Source: Speluncibacter jeojiensis (GTDB lineage Bacteria > Actinomycetota > Actinomycetes > Mycobacteriales > Mycobacteriaceae). Taken from it: a DNA stretch of 64,000 nt. The notes beneath the pieces were generated by a model, which made no database searches, had not been told where the DNA came from, and saw nothing but the letters and a program-made list of their open reading frames with translations. Shown here one piece after another: positions 1 through 10,247 of this stretch. Each line of letters begins with the position of its first letter. Position 1 is the stretch's first letter. The stretch is taken from the NCBI RefSeq assembly GCF_029589495.1, contig NZ_JAAIVF010000005.1, forward strand, positions 62,001 to 126,000, in the 5' to 3' direction. The position numbers and the translations under genes are program-made.

Positions 1-791
1 AGGGACAGGGCAAGCTGACCAAGGACCAGGTGATCCCGACGACCCGGACCACCACTCCCTACTCGCTCAACAGCGCGCTCGGCGACCTGACCGACACGAT
101 CAGCGCGATCGACACGAAGACCGTGAACAAGTCGCTGTCGGCCTTCTCGGACTCGCTCAAGGACACGCCTCCGGAGCTGCGTTCCGCGCTCGACGGGGTC
201 ACCGCGCTCTCGGAGTCGCTGAACAAGCGCGACGAAAGCCTCAAGGAGCTGCTCAAGAACGCCAACGGCGTGACCGGGGTGCTCGCCAAGCGCAGCGACC
301 AGCTCAACGCGCTCGTCGTCGACGGCAATTCGCTGTTCTCGCAACTCGACGACCGTAAGCAGGTGCTCAACGAGTTGATCGTCAACATCGGGGCGGTGTC
401 CCGCCAGCTGACCGGCTTCGTGCAGGACAACGAGCAGCAGATGAAGCCGACGCTGGACAAGCTCAACAGCGTGCTGGCGATCCTGGAGAAGAACCGGGAC
501 AACATCGGCCAGTCACTCGACGGCGTGACCAAGTACGAGTACGCGCTGGGCGAGTCGGTGGGCAGTGGTCCGTACTTCCAGGCCTACGTGCAGAACCTGG
601 TCAACCTCGGTCCCCAGGGACTACCCAACACCGATTGGCTCAAGCCGTTCCTGCGGGCCAACGCGAACAAGACACCGCCGGCGGCGAAGCCCGCGAACGG
701 CACGGCGAAGCCGAAGCCGGCTTCCGGCAACGGTGCGGCGCCGAAGCCCGCGTCCGGTGACGGTGCGTCCGGTGGAACGGGAGGTCGCTGA
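1..791 (+). CDS. mce4C: Mce-family protein, MceC position (5' end outside window)
   Basis: The frame is open from the first complete codon (base 3), so the gene begins upstream and only the C-terminal ~260 residues are present. What remains is the helical, coiled-coil-rich part of an Mce protein (long amphipathic stretches with LNALVVDGNSLFSQL-like heptads), followed by a Pro/Ala/Lys/Gly tail in the last ~40 residues, typical of MceC/D tails. Mce proteins form the periplasmic substrate tunnel of actinobacterial lipid and sterol importers powered by YrbE permeases and MceG. Its TGA overlaps the ATG of the next gene. It is third in the A-F series because the genes that follow are MceD-like, a lipoprotein MceE and MceF. 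Assignment to the mce4 (cholesterol) type is by synteny with otsA downstream. Confidence 0.88.
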   Translation, partial: GQGKLTKDQVIPTTRTTTPYSLNSALGDLTDTISAIDTKTVNKSLSAFSDSLKDTPPELRSALDGVTALSESLNKRDESLKELLKNANGVTGVLAKRSDQLNALVVDGNSLFSQLDDRKQVLNELIVNIGAVSRQLTGFVQDNEQQMKPTLDKLNSVLAILEKNRDNIGQSLDGVTKYEYALGESVGSGPYFQAYVQNLVNLGPQGLPNTDWLKPFLRANANKTPPAAKPANGTAKPKPASGNGAAPKPASGDGASGGTGGR

Positions 792-2068
792 TGCGTAACC
801 GCAAGAAGTTGCTGCAAGGCGGAATCGCGGCAGTGCTGGTCGTGCTGCTGGGTATCAGCATCTACTACGTCTGGCCCGGCAACCAGCAGAACAAGATCGT
901 CGCCTATTTCCCGACCACGACCGGCATCTACAAGGGTGACGACGTGCGGGTGCTCGGGGTCAAGGTCGGGTCGATCGACTCGATCCAGCCGATGGGCACG
1001 CAGGTCAAAATGGTCATGAGCGTCGACAAGGACGTCAAGGTCCCGGCCGATGCCAACGCGATCATCGTGGCCCAGTCGCTGGTCTCGTCGCGGTTCGTGC
1101 AGTTGACCCCGACCTACAACTCCGGGCCGGCGCTCGCCGACGGCGGGACGATTCCCCTGAGCCGCACCGCGGTTCCGGTCGAGTGGGACGAGATCAAGAA
1201 GGAACTCGACAAGCTGTCGACTGCTCTCGGACCCGAGGGCGACGACCCGGGTGCGCTGAACAAGTTCATCGGTACGGCCGCGGAAAACCTGGACGGCAAC
1301 GGCCAGCGCATCCGCGACACGCTCAAGCAGCTGTCGCAGACGATGAAGATCATGTCCGACGGCCGGACCGACCTGTTCTCGACGGTGCGCAACCTGCAGG
1401 CGTTCGTCAGCGCGCTGTCGGCGAGCAACGAGCAGATCGTGCAGTTCGGTGGGCACCTGGCCTCCGTGTCGCAGGTCCTGGCGAACAGCAACCAGCAGCT
1501 CGAGGGTTCGCTGAAGGACCTGAACGTGGCGGTCGCCAACGTGCAGCGCTTCGTGACGGACAACCGTGAGGGCCTGAGCAAGTCGGTGCAGCATCTGGCC
1601 GATGTGACCCAGGTGCTCGCCGACAAGAAGGGGCAGCTGGAGAAGATCCTGCACGCGGCCCCGACCTCGCTGGTCAACTTCTACAACATCTATCAGCCGG
1701 CCCAGGGCACCTTCACCGGTGCGATCGCGCTGAACAACCTGGCCAACCCGGTCGACATGATCTGCGGCGCGATGGCCGGCCAGGACGGCAAGACCGTGGA
1801 CCAGGACGTGGACCTGTGCCGGCAGCAGCTCGGGCCGGTGCTGAACACCATCAAGATGAACTACCCGCCGATCGGGACGAACCCGCTCACCGGCGTCACG
1901 GCCCTGCCCAACCAGGTCGTGTACACGGATCCGAGCCTGAAGAACGTGCCGCACATCCCCGATCCGCAGTTGCCGCCCAACGGAACTCCGGCGTCGCAGG
2001 CGAACATCCAGCGGGTGCCGGCATCCGGACTGCCCGGACTGCTGGTGCCGTCAGGGGGGACGAAGTGA
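791..2068 (+). CDS. mce4D: Mce-family protein MceD, sterol importer subunit
   Basis: 425 residues. An N-terminal hydrophobic anchor (about residues 8-27) is followed by the MCE domain (about 35-115, with the VLGVKVGSIDSI segment), then a long helical region (about 120-300) and a Pro-rich C-terminus. This is the standard Mce architecture, in which the MCE domain makes the ring and the helices make a hydrophobic tunnel for lipid transfer. The ATG overlaps the stop of the preceding gene and its own TGA overlaps the ATG of the MceE gene, so the whole set is translationally coupled. Position in the series and the next gene being a lipoprotein identify it as MceD. No defect seen. Confidence 0.9.
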   Translation: MRNRKKLLQGGIAAVLVVLLGISIYYVWPGNQQNKIVAYFPTTTGIYKGDDVRVLGVKVGSIDSIQPMGTQVKMVMSVDKDVKVPADANAIIVAQSLVSSRFVQLTPTYNSGPALADGGTIPLSRTAVPVEWDEIKKELDKLSTALGPEGDDPGALNKFIGTAAENLDGNGQRIRDTLKQLSQTMKIMSDGRTDLFSTVRNLQAFVSALSASNEQIVQFGGHLASVSQVLANSNQQLEGSLKDLNVAVANVQRFVTDNREGLSKSVQHLADVTQVLADKKGQLEKILHAAPTSLVNFYNIYQPAQGTFTGAIALNNLANPVDMICGAMAGQDGKTVDQDVDLCRQQLGPVLNTIKMNYPPIGTNPLTGVTALPNQVVYTDPSLKNVPHIPDPQLPPNGTPASQANIQRVPASGLPGLLVPSGGTK

Positions 2069-3252
2069 TGAAGAGCGCCTTCGCCAAGGGCCGCCGGATC
2101 GCGCTGTGCGCCGCGGCCGTGGCCTCCACGCTGGCCATCAGCGCCTGCAACTGGAACGGGTTGAACTCGTTGCCGATGCCGGGCACGCAGGGCACCGGCG
2201 ACGGCTCCTTCACCGTCACCGCGGTGATGCCGTCGGTCGGTACCCTGACGCAGAACTCGCCGGTCAAGATCCACGACGTGACGGTGGGTAGCATCCGCGA
2301 CATCACGCTGGACAAGAACTGGCATGCGGTGGTCAAGGTGTCGCTGAACCCGGGCACGCAGTTGCCGGGCAACGCGACCGCGATGGTCGGTCAGGCGAGT
2401 CTGCTCGGGTCGCAATACCTCGAGCTGGCGCCGCCCGTCGGCATCGCGCCGCAGGGCACGCTCAAGGGCGGCGACCTGATCCCGCTGAACCGGTCGACCG
2501 CCGCGCCGACGACGGAGCAGACGCTGTCCTCGCTGTCGGTGGTGCTCAACGGTGGTGGGATCGCGCAGATCCACGACATCACCACGGAACTGAACGCGGC
2601 GCTGGACGGCAACCAGGGATCGATCCGAGACCTGTTGCCGCAGTTGAACAACATCGTGGGCAGTCTGGATCGGCAGCGTGGACAGATCGTCGCCGCGATG
2701 GACGGGCTCAACCGGCTCGGCGGCACCGTCGCGCAGCAGAACAACGTCCTGGACAAGGCGCTCACGGACCTCGCGCCGGCGACCGACGTACTGGCGCAGC
2801 AGAAGAAGAACCTGTCGGACGCGCTCGACAGTCTCGGGAACTTCAGCGGACTGGCCAACCAGGTGCTCACGCAGAGCCGGAGCGACCTCGAGGCGAACAT
2901 CAAGAACCTCGGACCGATCCTGGATTCGCTGGCCAACGCCGGTAACGGCCTGGTGAACTCGCTCAGCGTGATCTTCACGTTCCCGTTCCCCATGCACGTG
3001 CTGTTCAACGCGCTCAAGGGCGACTACACGAACCTCTACGAGACTGCAGACCTGACGGTGAACCGGATCCAGAAGAGCATGTTCATGGGGACGCCGTTGG
3101 CGGCGAATCTCGGTGGCATGGACGGGATCATGGGCGCGTTCGGCGGCGCCAGCGGGCAGAAGGGCAATCCCTTCGAACCCAATGACCCGACGGCTGCGAA
3201 GCCCGGACAGCAGGACAACTACGGCCCGCCGGCGACAGGAGCAGGCAAATGA
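2068..3252 (+). CDS. mce4E: Mce-family lipoprotein MceE (LprN-type)
   Basis: 394 residues from the ATG that overlaps the upstream TGA; a strong ribosome site (aggggggacg) precedes it, so I prefer this start over a longer frame. A lipoprotein signal ends in the lipobox L-A-I-S-A-C with Cys27 as the lipidated residue, then the MCE domain (about 50-130) and helical repeats to about 330. In every mce operon the fifth Mce gene is the lipoprotein; the M. tuberculosis mce4 counterpart is LprN. It should anchor the tunnel to the outer face of the cytoplasmic membrane. The C-terminus is Gly/Pro-rich. Overlaps MceF by ATGA. Confidence 0.9.
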   Translation: MKSAFAKGRRIALCAAAVASTLAISACNWNGLNSLPMPGTQGTGDGSFTVTAVMPSVGTLTQNSPVKIHDVTVGSIRDITLDKNWHAVVKVSLNPGTQLPGNATAMVGQASLLGSQYLELAPPVGIAPQGTLKGGDLIPLNRSTAAPTTEQTLSSLSVVLNGGGIAQIHDITTELNAALDGNQGSIRDLLPQLNNIVGSLDRQRGQIVAAMDGLNRLGGTVAQQNNVLDKALTDLAPATDVLAQQKKNLSDALDSLGNFSGLANQVLTQSRSDLEANIKNLGPILDSLANAGNGLVNSLSVIFTFPFPMHVLFNALKGDYTNLYETADLTVNRIQKSMFMGTPLAANLGGMDGIMGAFGGASGQKGNPFEPNDPTAAKPGQQDNYGPPATGAGK

Positions 3253-4679
3253 TGCTCACTCGCTTCGTCCGCATCCAGCTGGCGATCTTCCTGGTGCTCA
3301 CCATCATCGGTGTGTCGGTGATGGCGCTGAGTTACGTGCACCTGCCCGCGCTGTTCGGCGTCGGCCGCTACGAGGTGACCGTGCAGATGCCGCAGGCAGG
3401 CGGTCTGTACAAGTACGCGAACGTCGCCTACCGCGGTAACAACGTCGGCAAGGTGACCGCGGTCGACCTGACCGACAAGGGTGTGGACGCGAAGCTGTCG
3501 ATCAACAGCGACGTGCACATCCCCAAGGACACGCTGGTACAGATCCGCAGTGTCTCGGCCATCGGCGAGCAGTACGTGGAGTTCCTGCCGAAGACCGACA
3601 GCAAGCCGTACCTGAAGGACGGCTCGGTCATCCCGCAGTCCGCGGTGCAGATGCCCGACGCGATCGGCCCGATCCTGGACCAGGCCAACGCGCTGCTGGC
3701 GAGCGTGCCGAAGGATCAGCTCAACACGGTCATCGACGAGTCGTTCCTGGCGTTCAACGGGGCCGGACCCGACCTGCACAAGCTGATCGAGTCGACCCAC
3801 GCGTTCGTCGACGAGGCCACCAAGAGCGCCGATCCGACGAAGACCCTGCTGGCACAACTGGGCCCGCTGCTGAACACGCAGGAGGTGTCCAGCGACGCGA
3901 TCCGGCAGTGGACGAAGAACCTCGCCTCGGTGACCGGGCAGCTGCGCAAGTCCGACCCGGACATCCGTTCGCTGATCGAGAAGTCGCCGGCGGCGATGCA
4001 GCAGGCGACCCAGCTGATGCAGGACATCAAGCCGACACTGCCGATCCTGCTGTCGAACCTGATCAGCGTCGGGCAGGTGGGCGTGACGTACAACGCCTCG
4101 ATCCAGCAGTTGCTGGTGGTCTACCCGGCCCTGACCGCGGCGCTGCAGACGCTGGTGCAGTACTCGGCCACCCACGACAACATGCTGCCGCTCGACTTCC
4201 ACCTCGAGCTCAACGCGCCGCCCGCCTGCACGACCGGCTACCTGCCGGCGGACCAGCGGCGGTCGCCGAGCGATCTGTCCGTGCCGAACACCCCGGATGG
4301 CCTGTATTGCAAGGCGCCGCAGAACGATCCGTCGGTGGTGCGTGGTGCACGTAACCTGCCGTGTATGGATCACCCGGGCAAGCGCGCCGCGACGCCCGCG
4401 GAGTGTGATGACCCGCGCGGATACGTGCCGGAGGGCACCAACCCGCCGTTCGGGCCGCCGCAGCCGGTCGCGGGTTCGGGTGCCGCCCCGGCGCAGCCGG
4501 CGTCGTCGACGACCAAGCCGACGTACGACACCGCAACCTATGACCCCGGCACGGGCCGGTACGTTGGACCTGACGGAAACATCTACGCGGATCGTGGACT
4601 GGTCCAGACCGCGTCCGGAGGCACGTCCTCCGAGAAGGGAATGTCGTGGCAGGCCATGATGACGAGCCCGACAGGGTAG
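3249..4679 (+). CDS. mce4F: Mce-family protein MceF
   Basis: 476 residues. N-terminal membrane anchor (about 8-28), MCE domain (about 40-120, containing the YRGNNVGKVTAV segment), helical tunnel region to about 300, then a Cys-containing, Pro/Gly-rich C-terminal extension ending near the stop. Two adjacent ATG codons exist (3249 and 3252); the first overlaps the MceE stop as ATGA and is the likely start. Last of the six Mce paralogues of the importer. The following gene overlaps its 3' end by 34 bases in another frame, so transcription and translation run on into the Mce-associated genes. Confidence 0.9.
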   Translation: MMLTRFVRIQLAIFLVLTIIGVSVMALSYVHLPALFGVGRYEVTVQMPQAGGLYKYANVAYRGNNVGKVTAVDLTDKGVDAKLSINSDVHIPKDTLVQIRSVSAIGEQYVEFLPKTDSKPYLKDGSVIPQSAVQMPDAIGPILDQANALLASVPKDQLNTVIDESFLAFNGAGPDLHKLIESTHAFVDEATKSADPTKTLLAQLGPLLNTQEVSSDAIRQWTKNLASVTGQLRKSDPDIRSLIEKSPAAMQQATQLMQDIKPTLPILLSNLISVGQVGVTYNASIQQLLVVYPALTAALQTLVQYSATHDNMLPLDFHLELNAPPACTTGYLPADQRRSPSDLSVPNTPDGLYCKAPQNDPSVVRGARNLPCMDHPGKRAATPAECDDPRGYVPEGTNPPFGPPQPVAGSGAAPAQPASSTTKPTYDTATYDPGTGRYVGPDGNIYADRGLVQTASGGTSSEKGMSWQAMMTSPTG

Positions 4680-5638
4680 TGCAGGACAGTCCGGACGCCG
4701 GTAGGTCCGACACCGGTAAGAAGACGCGGCGGCGTGCGGTCCGCAGGGCCGGTCCGCCGCCCGCGGATGCGAAGCAGTCAGCGGCAGAGGCGGCTCCGGT
4801 GAAGTCGGCTCCGGAGAAGTCTGCGGAGTCGGCCGGCGCAGCCGCGGAATCGCCCGGTGGGTCGCCGTGGCAGCGGGCCGCTTCGGCCCAGTCGGATGCG
4901 GCGCCGGTCGAGGCGCCCGCTCCGGCCGACGCGCCCGCGGTGTCGCTCGCCAAATCCGCGAGTGGGGAGTCCGGGGCGGCCGAGGCCGTGCCGGGGGAGT
5001 CGTCGCCGATGGAGTCCTTGCCGGCGGAGTCCGTCGACATCGAGGGTGCGGAAGGCGGGAATCCAGAAGGCGAGAGTCCCGACGGTGAGAGCGCAGACGG
5101 TGTGGCGAAGCCGTCGCGGATCCGCCGGATCTCCCGCGGTGCACGAGCATTCGTGTTCTCTCGTCGTGGTGGTGCGGCCGCTCTGGTGATCGTCGTGCTC
5201 GCAGTGCTGGGCACCGGCGGTTGGCTGTTGTGGGAGAACCACCAGCACAACCAGCTCGAGGCGAAACGCAACGCGTACATCGCCACGGCCACCCAGGAAG
5301 TGCTGAACACGCTCAACATCCAGAAGGACTCCGCGGATGCGGACGTCAAGCGGATCCTGGACAACGCCAGCGGCAGCTTCTACGACCAGTTCAACTCCAA
5401 CCGCGATCAGTTCGTGAACATCGTCAAGGAGGCGGAGGTCAACTCGAAGGGCAACGTGATCCAGGCTGCGCTGCAGGACATCTCGGGTAACACTGCGCGC
5501 GTGCTGGTGGTCGGCTCGTCCGAGGTGACCAACAAGGCGTCGCCGCAGGCCTCTCAGCGCGACTACCGGTTGCGCGTGACGGTCACCGACGACGGCCACC
5601 GGATGACGGTGTCGGACATGGAATACGTGATGTCATGA
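4646..5638 (+). CDS. mam4A: Mce-associated membrane protein 1 (Mam/Mas type)
   Basis: 330 residues from GTG. The first ~155 residues are an Ala/Pro/Glu/Ser-rich, probably disordered cytoplasmic stretch; a basic patch and a single transmembrane helix follow (about 175-195), then an extracytoplasmic domain of ~130 residues resembling the NTF2-like fold known for Mce-associated proteins. In mycobacteria these proteins are encoded directly after mceF and stabilise the Mce complex. The gene begins inside mceF (34-base overlap) and ends in ATGA overlap with the second associated gene. The length of the disordered N-terminus is unusual, and the true start could be further in. Confidence 0.82.
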   Translation: MAGHDDEPDRVVQDSPDAGRSDTGKKTRRRAVRRAGPPPADAKQSAAEAAPVKSAPEKSAESAGAAAESPGGSPWQRAASAQSDAAPVEAPAPADAPAVSLAKSASGESGAAEAVPGESSPMESLPAESVDIEGAEGGNPEGESPDGESADGVAKPSRIRRISRGARAFVFSRRGGAAALVIVVLAVLGTGGWLLWENHQHNQLEAKRNAYIATATQEVLNTLNIQKDSADADVKRILDNASGSFYDQFNSNRDQFVNIVKEAEVNSKGNVIQAALQDISGNTARVLVVGSSEVTNKASPQASQRDYRLRVTVTDDGHRMTVSDMEYVMS

Positions 5639-6276
5639 GCGATGAGCAGCAGAAGACGGAGCAGGAATCGCCCGCGGACGGTGTGGTCGGTCCGGAAGCC
5701 GTGAACGCCGACGCCGCGAGTGCGGATGCCGTCGGCGGTGACACCGTGAGTGCCGATGACGTCGTGGTCGCCGATACCGCGCCCGCGGGCCGCAATCGTC
5801 GCAAGGTCCTCCTCGCGTCGGTCGTGGCGGTCCTGGTGCTCGCGCTCGCGGGCGGCGTGGCCTACCTCGGCTGGAACCACTACCAGGTCAACCAGGCCGA
5901 GCAGGCACGCACCGATGCCACGAGTGCGGCGAAGGCGCAGGCGGAGAAGATGTTCTCGTACGACTACGGGAACGTCGAGAAGGAGATGGCCGCCGCCAGC
6001 AACGGGCTGACCGGCGACTTCAAGAAGCAGTTCGACACCCTGGTCAAGCAACAGGTGGTGCCGGCGGCGAAGGAGAAGCAGCTCACGGTCAAGGCGATCG
6101 TGGTCGGTCAGGCACCGATCTCGACCACCCCGGACTCGGCGGTGGTGCTGTTGTTCGTCAACCAGATCGCCAACGGCAACACCGGACCCAACGCGTCGTT
6201 CACCCCGAGCCGGATCAAGATGGACATGAAGAAGGTCGACGGCAACTGGCTCGTCGGCGGGCTCGAGACCATCTAA
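5635..6276 (+). CDS. mam4B: Mce-associated membrane protein 2 (Mam/Mas type)
   Basis: 213 residues; ATG overlaps the previous stop (ATGA). An acidic, Ala-rich N-terminus (1-50), a basic stop-transfer patch (GRNRRK) and one transmembrane helix (about 58-79) precede an extracytoplasmic domain of ~130 residues. Same architecture as the gene before it, as in the Rv3493c/Rv3492c pair that closes the M. tuberculosis mce4 operon. It is the last gene of the operon: a long hairpin follows after 13 bases. Function is inferred from position and architecture; sequence alone does not show a ligand. Confidence 0.82.
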   Translation: MSDEQQKTEQESPADGVVGPEAVNADAASADAVGGDTVSADDVVVADTAPAGRNRRKVLLASVVAVLVLALAGGVAYLGWNHYQVNQAEQARTDATSAAKAQAEKMFSYDYGNVEKEMAAASNGLTGDFKKQFDTLVKQQVVPAAKEKQLTVKAIVVGQAPISTTPDSAVVLLFVNQIANGNTGPNASFTPSRIKMDMKKVDGNWLVGGLETI

Positions 6277-6289
6277 GGACAGCTCGCAC

Positions 6290-6342
6290 CATTCGGGCGC
6301 CTCACCCGGTTCCGTCAACGGACCGGGTGCGGCGCCCGAATG
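6290..6342. terminator. Bidirectional hairpin between mce4 operon and otsA
   Basis: Stem CATTCGGGCGCC pairs exactly with GGCGCCCGAATG, with an inner ACCCGGT/ACCGGGT stem. It lies between two convergent units, right after both stop codons, so it can end transcription from either side. Confidence 0.8.
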
Positions 6343-6344
6343 CG

Positions 6345-7769
<1,425 letters not shown>

Positions 7770-7777
7770 CGTCGCCG

Positions 7778-7951
7778 CTAGTTGATCTTGGGCGCGGGCG
7801 CGATGCCGAGCATCGACAGCAGCGTCCGGCACTCGTCGGCGTCGACGGCGTGGGCGGCGACGACGCGCTGGGCCTGTCGGGCGGTCTCGTCGGTAAGGGG
7901 TTCGAGTTCGTCGTCGGCGAGGACGTCGGCGTCGGTGGTCTTGCCAGGCAT
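7778..7951 (-). CDS. Small conserved protein upstream of otsA
   Basis: 57 residues, ATG at 7951 with a clear ribosome site (ggagg, 8 bases upstream), TAG stop 8 bases before otsA. Acidic N-terminal half ([19 protein letters not shown]), then a short amphipathic helix region containing two Cys-free turns and one Cys ([16 protein letters not shown]). It occupies the place of M. tuberculosis Rv3489, a small unknown gene immediately upstream of otsA. Tight spacing suggests co-translation with otsA, so a regulatory or stabilising role for OtsA is possible, but nothing in the sequence shows it. Confidence 0.8.
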   Translation of the reverse strand: MPGKTTDADVLADDELEPLTDETARQAQRVVAAHAVDADECRTLLSMLGIAPAPKIN

Positions 7952-8001
7952 GGTGCTTCCTCCAGTGGTGTGTACTGCGACTCTAGGAGAGCACGGTCGG
8001 A

Positions 8002-8805
8002 CTATGCCACTTGAGAGCCTCCTCCCGGCACCTGTTCCGATTCAGCTTTGGTCGCGGTGGCCAGCCAGGTGCGCATCCACGGACCGGTCCACCACATATG
8101 CCAGCCGAGGTCACGGACCCGCAGATCCCGCATGGGCGGGTCCCGGAGGGCATCGAGGTACCGGCGCGCGAAGGACAGGTCCATGATCGCCAGGGTGCCG
8201 CCGGGTCGCAGTACCCGTACCGCCTCCCGCACCGCGGTCGTGCGGTCCTGAGGGGCCGCGATGTTGTGGATCGCCAGGCTGGACACGATCAGGTCGAAGC
8301 TGTCGTCGGCGAAGGGGAGCGCCGTGATGTCGCCGGTGCACAGCTGCACCCGGTCCTCGACGCCCTCGACCTCGGCATTGTGTTCGGCCGCGGCAGGCGC
8401 GTTGCCGAACTGGTCGATGTTGTGCCACAGATCCACACCGACGGCGCGGCCGGGCGGCGCGATCCGATGGGCGAGCGCCATGAGCACCGCGCCCCGCCCG
8501 CAGCCCAGGTCGAGCACCCGGCAGCCCGGTTGCAGGTCGAGTTCGTCGAGTTGCTGTCGCCATGCCCGGCGCTTTCCGCGCAGCGAGGCGTGCAGGAACA
8601 GTGCGGCGCACACCAGCAGGGCCAGGCAGATGGCCAGCGGCGTCCACAGGGAGGCGCCCCAGCCACGCGCCACCGCGAAGGCGGCGACCACCAGAGCGAC
8701 GACCGCGCCGAGTGCATAGCTCAGCGGGATCAGCGGCGCGTCGATGCCGTAGTGGCCGTGCGGGGCATGTCCATGGCCGGTGAAGCGGGCGCCTGCCGCG
8801 TTCAT
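8002..8805 (-). CDS. Membrane-anchored class I SAM-dependent methyltransferase
   Basis: 267 residues. Two predicted transmembrane helices (about 27-47 and 53-72) precede a Rossmann methyltransferase domain with motif I VLDLGCGRGAVLM (about 96-108), an acidic D at the end of beta2 (GVDLWHNID), motif II CTGDITALPFADDSFD and motif III LRPGGTLAIMDL. The His-rich N-terminus (GHGHAPHGHYG) could bind metal. Similar membrane methyltransferases occur in many actinobacteria without known substrate. It follows the ThrE-like gene on the same strand after 15 bases, so they may be co-transcribed. No lipid- or quinone-specific signature is evident to me. Confidence 0.8.
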   Translation of the reverse strand: MNAAGARFTGHGHAPHGHYGIDAPLIPLSYALGAVVALVVAAFAVARGWGASLWTPLAICLALLVCAALFLHASLRGKRRAWRQQLDELDLQPGCRVLDLGCGRGAVLMALAHRIAPPGRAVGVDLWHNIDQFGNAPAAAEHNAEVEGVEDRVQLCTGDITALPFADDSFDLIVSSLAIHNIAAPQDRTTAVREAVRVLRPGGTLAIMDLSFARRYLDALRDPPMRDLRVRDLGWHMWWTGPWMRTWLATATKAESEQVPGGGSQVA

Positions 8806-8820
8806 GGCTTCGATTGTGCG

Positions 8821-10236
8821 TCACCGGCCGGGCCTGCGGGGACTGATCGGGCGACGAAGGCCGGTGCGGTCGAGCATTCCGGGCCGCAGGATCTGCGGCC
8901 GGCGCAGCGTGCGGGCGACCCATTCGCCGAGCACGACGCCGGCGGCCAGCGCGGCACCGATGCCCGTAGCCGAGGCCAGCTCGGAGAACCCGGTCAGCGG
9001 TTGGTCGTTGATGAACGCGTAGAGCCCGCGGTAGACGGTCAGGCCGGGAAGCAGCGGGGTGATGCCGGCGACTGCGACGACGATCGGCGGGGTCAGCGCA
9101 CGGCGGGCCATCAGACCGCCGGCCAAGCCGACCACGGTGGCCGCGCACGCCGATCCGAAAACCGGCCCCACGCCGAAGTGCAGCACGATGATCACGACCA
9201 GACTGCCGGTGGCGCCGGCCAGGCCCGCGACCAGCAGGGCGCGCCGTTCCGCGTAGCAGGCCAGCGCGTAGAACGCGGCCGCGAACGCGCCCGAGGCGAC
9301 CTTCGGCAGCAGTTCGGTCAGGTTGCCGGTGAACTGTGACGGCGCGACGTTGGGCAGGGTGGTGCCGAGCCCGGATGCGACCCGCAGTGCGACCGCCACG
9401 CCGCCGATGATGCCCGCGGTCAGCACCATCACCTCGAAAAAGCGGGCGCCGGCGGTGACCGGCGCGCCGGTGATCGCGTCCTGCACCGAGCCGACCAGCG
9501 ACAGGCCCGGCAACAGCACCACCACGCCGGCCGCGATGACCAGCGACGGCCGGATGTCCAGGTGCAGGGTGAACAGCAGCACCGCGGGCAGGCTCGCGAT
9601 CACGCCACCGGTGAAGTGCTGGAAGAAGTAGGGCAGACCCAGCCGGTTGAGGCGGCGATTGGTCCGGTCGATGACGACCGTGGTCAGGAACGCGACGACG
9701 GCGACCAGCGCCCCGCCGCCCAGCAGCACGGCGATCGATCCGGCCATCGCCGCCCAGGCCGCGGTGGCGAGCCACCGTGCGTACGGGTGCGGGGCCCCGG
9801 TGATGGCGTCGAGGTGCTCATACGCCTCGGTGACGGTGAGCTCGCCGCGGCGCAACCGCCGGATCAGCCGGTCCACCTCGGCGAGCCGGGTGAAGTCGTG
9901 CGCGCGATAGTGCACGATCCGGATCGACGAAACCGGGGGCAGGACAGGCCCACGCCGGGCGCTGATCGAGATCGCGTTGTAGGTGACCTCGACATCGCAC
10001 TGGGTCAGCCCGTAGGCGGCGGCGACCTGCGCGATCTGCGTCATCGTGTCCATCGCGCCGGTACCCGAGGCCAGCAACACCTCGCCGACCTTCATCGACA
10101 GCCGCAGCGCGGCGGTGACCTCCGCGTCGTCGGTGAGGTCGATCGGCCGCAGCGGAGACGGCGGCGGCGCAACCGTGTCCGCCGTCGCCCGGCTGGGTCT
10201 GCCGGTGCGGCGGAACGGGTTGCGCGGCAATCGCAT
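8821..10236 (-). CDS. Threonine/serine exporter family membrane protein (ThrE-like)
   Basis: 471 residues from ATG 10236. N-terminal cytoplasmic domain (about 40-165) with the family segment around GTGAMDTMTQIAQVAAAYGL, then about ten hydrophobic helices (170-440). This fused layout (ThrE + ThrE_2 halves in one chain) matches Corynebacterium glutamicum ThrE, which exports threonine and serine. The VLLPGLSLVGSVQDAITG segment is the typical conserved helix pair. Amino-acid substrate is inferred from family. The gene lies 11 bases after the SnoaL-like gene. A longer upstream frame exists, but it overlaps that gene and is Arg-rich out-of-frame-like sequence, so I rejected it. Confidence 0.85.
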   Translation of the reverse strand: MRLPRNPFRRTGRPSRATADTVAPPPSPLRPIDLTDDAEVTAALRLSMKVGEVLLASGTGAMDTMTQIAQVAAAYGLTQCDVEVTYNAISISARRGPVLPPVSSIRIVHYRAHDFTRLAEVDRLIRRLRRGELTVTEAYEHLDAITGAPHPYARWLATAAWAAMAGSIAVLLGGGALVAVVAFLTTVVIDRTNRRLNRLGLPYFFQHFTGGVIASLPAVLLFTLHLDIRPSLVIAAGVVVLLPGLSLVGSVQDAITGAPVTAGARFFEVMVLTAGIIGGVAVALRVASGLGTTLPNVAPSQFTGNLTELLPKVASGAFAAAFYALACYAERRALLVAGLAGATGSLVVIIVLHFGVGPVFGSACAATVVGLAGGLMARRALTPPIVVAVAGITPLLPGLTVYRGLYAFINDQPLTGFSELASATGIGAALAAGVVLGEWVARTLRRPQILRPGMLDRTGLRRPISPRRPGR

Positions 10237-10247
10237 CCCGGCCGAGA

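Noticed and set aside
584-1954. Long open frame on the minus strand across the mceC/mceD genes
   Set aside because: Arg/His/Val-rich translation with no family features; typical antisense shadow of GC-rich coding DNA with well supported genes on the plus strand.
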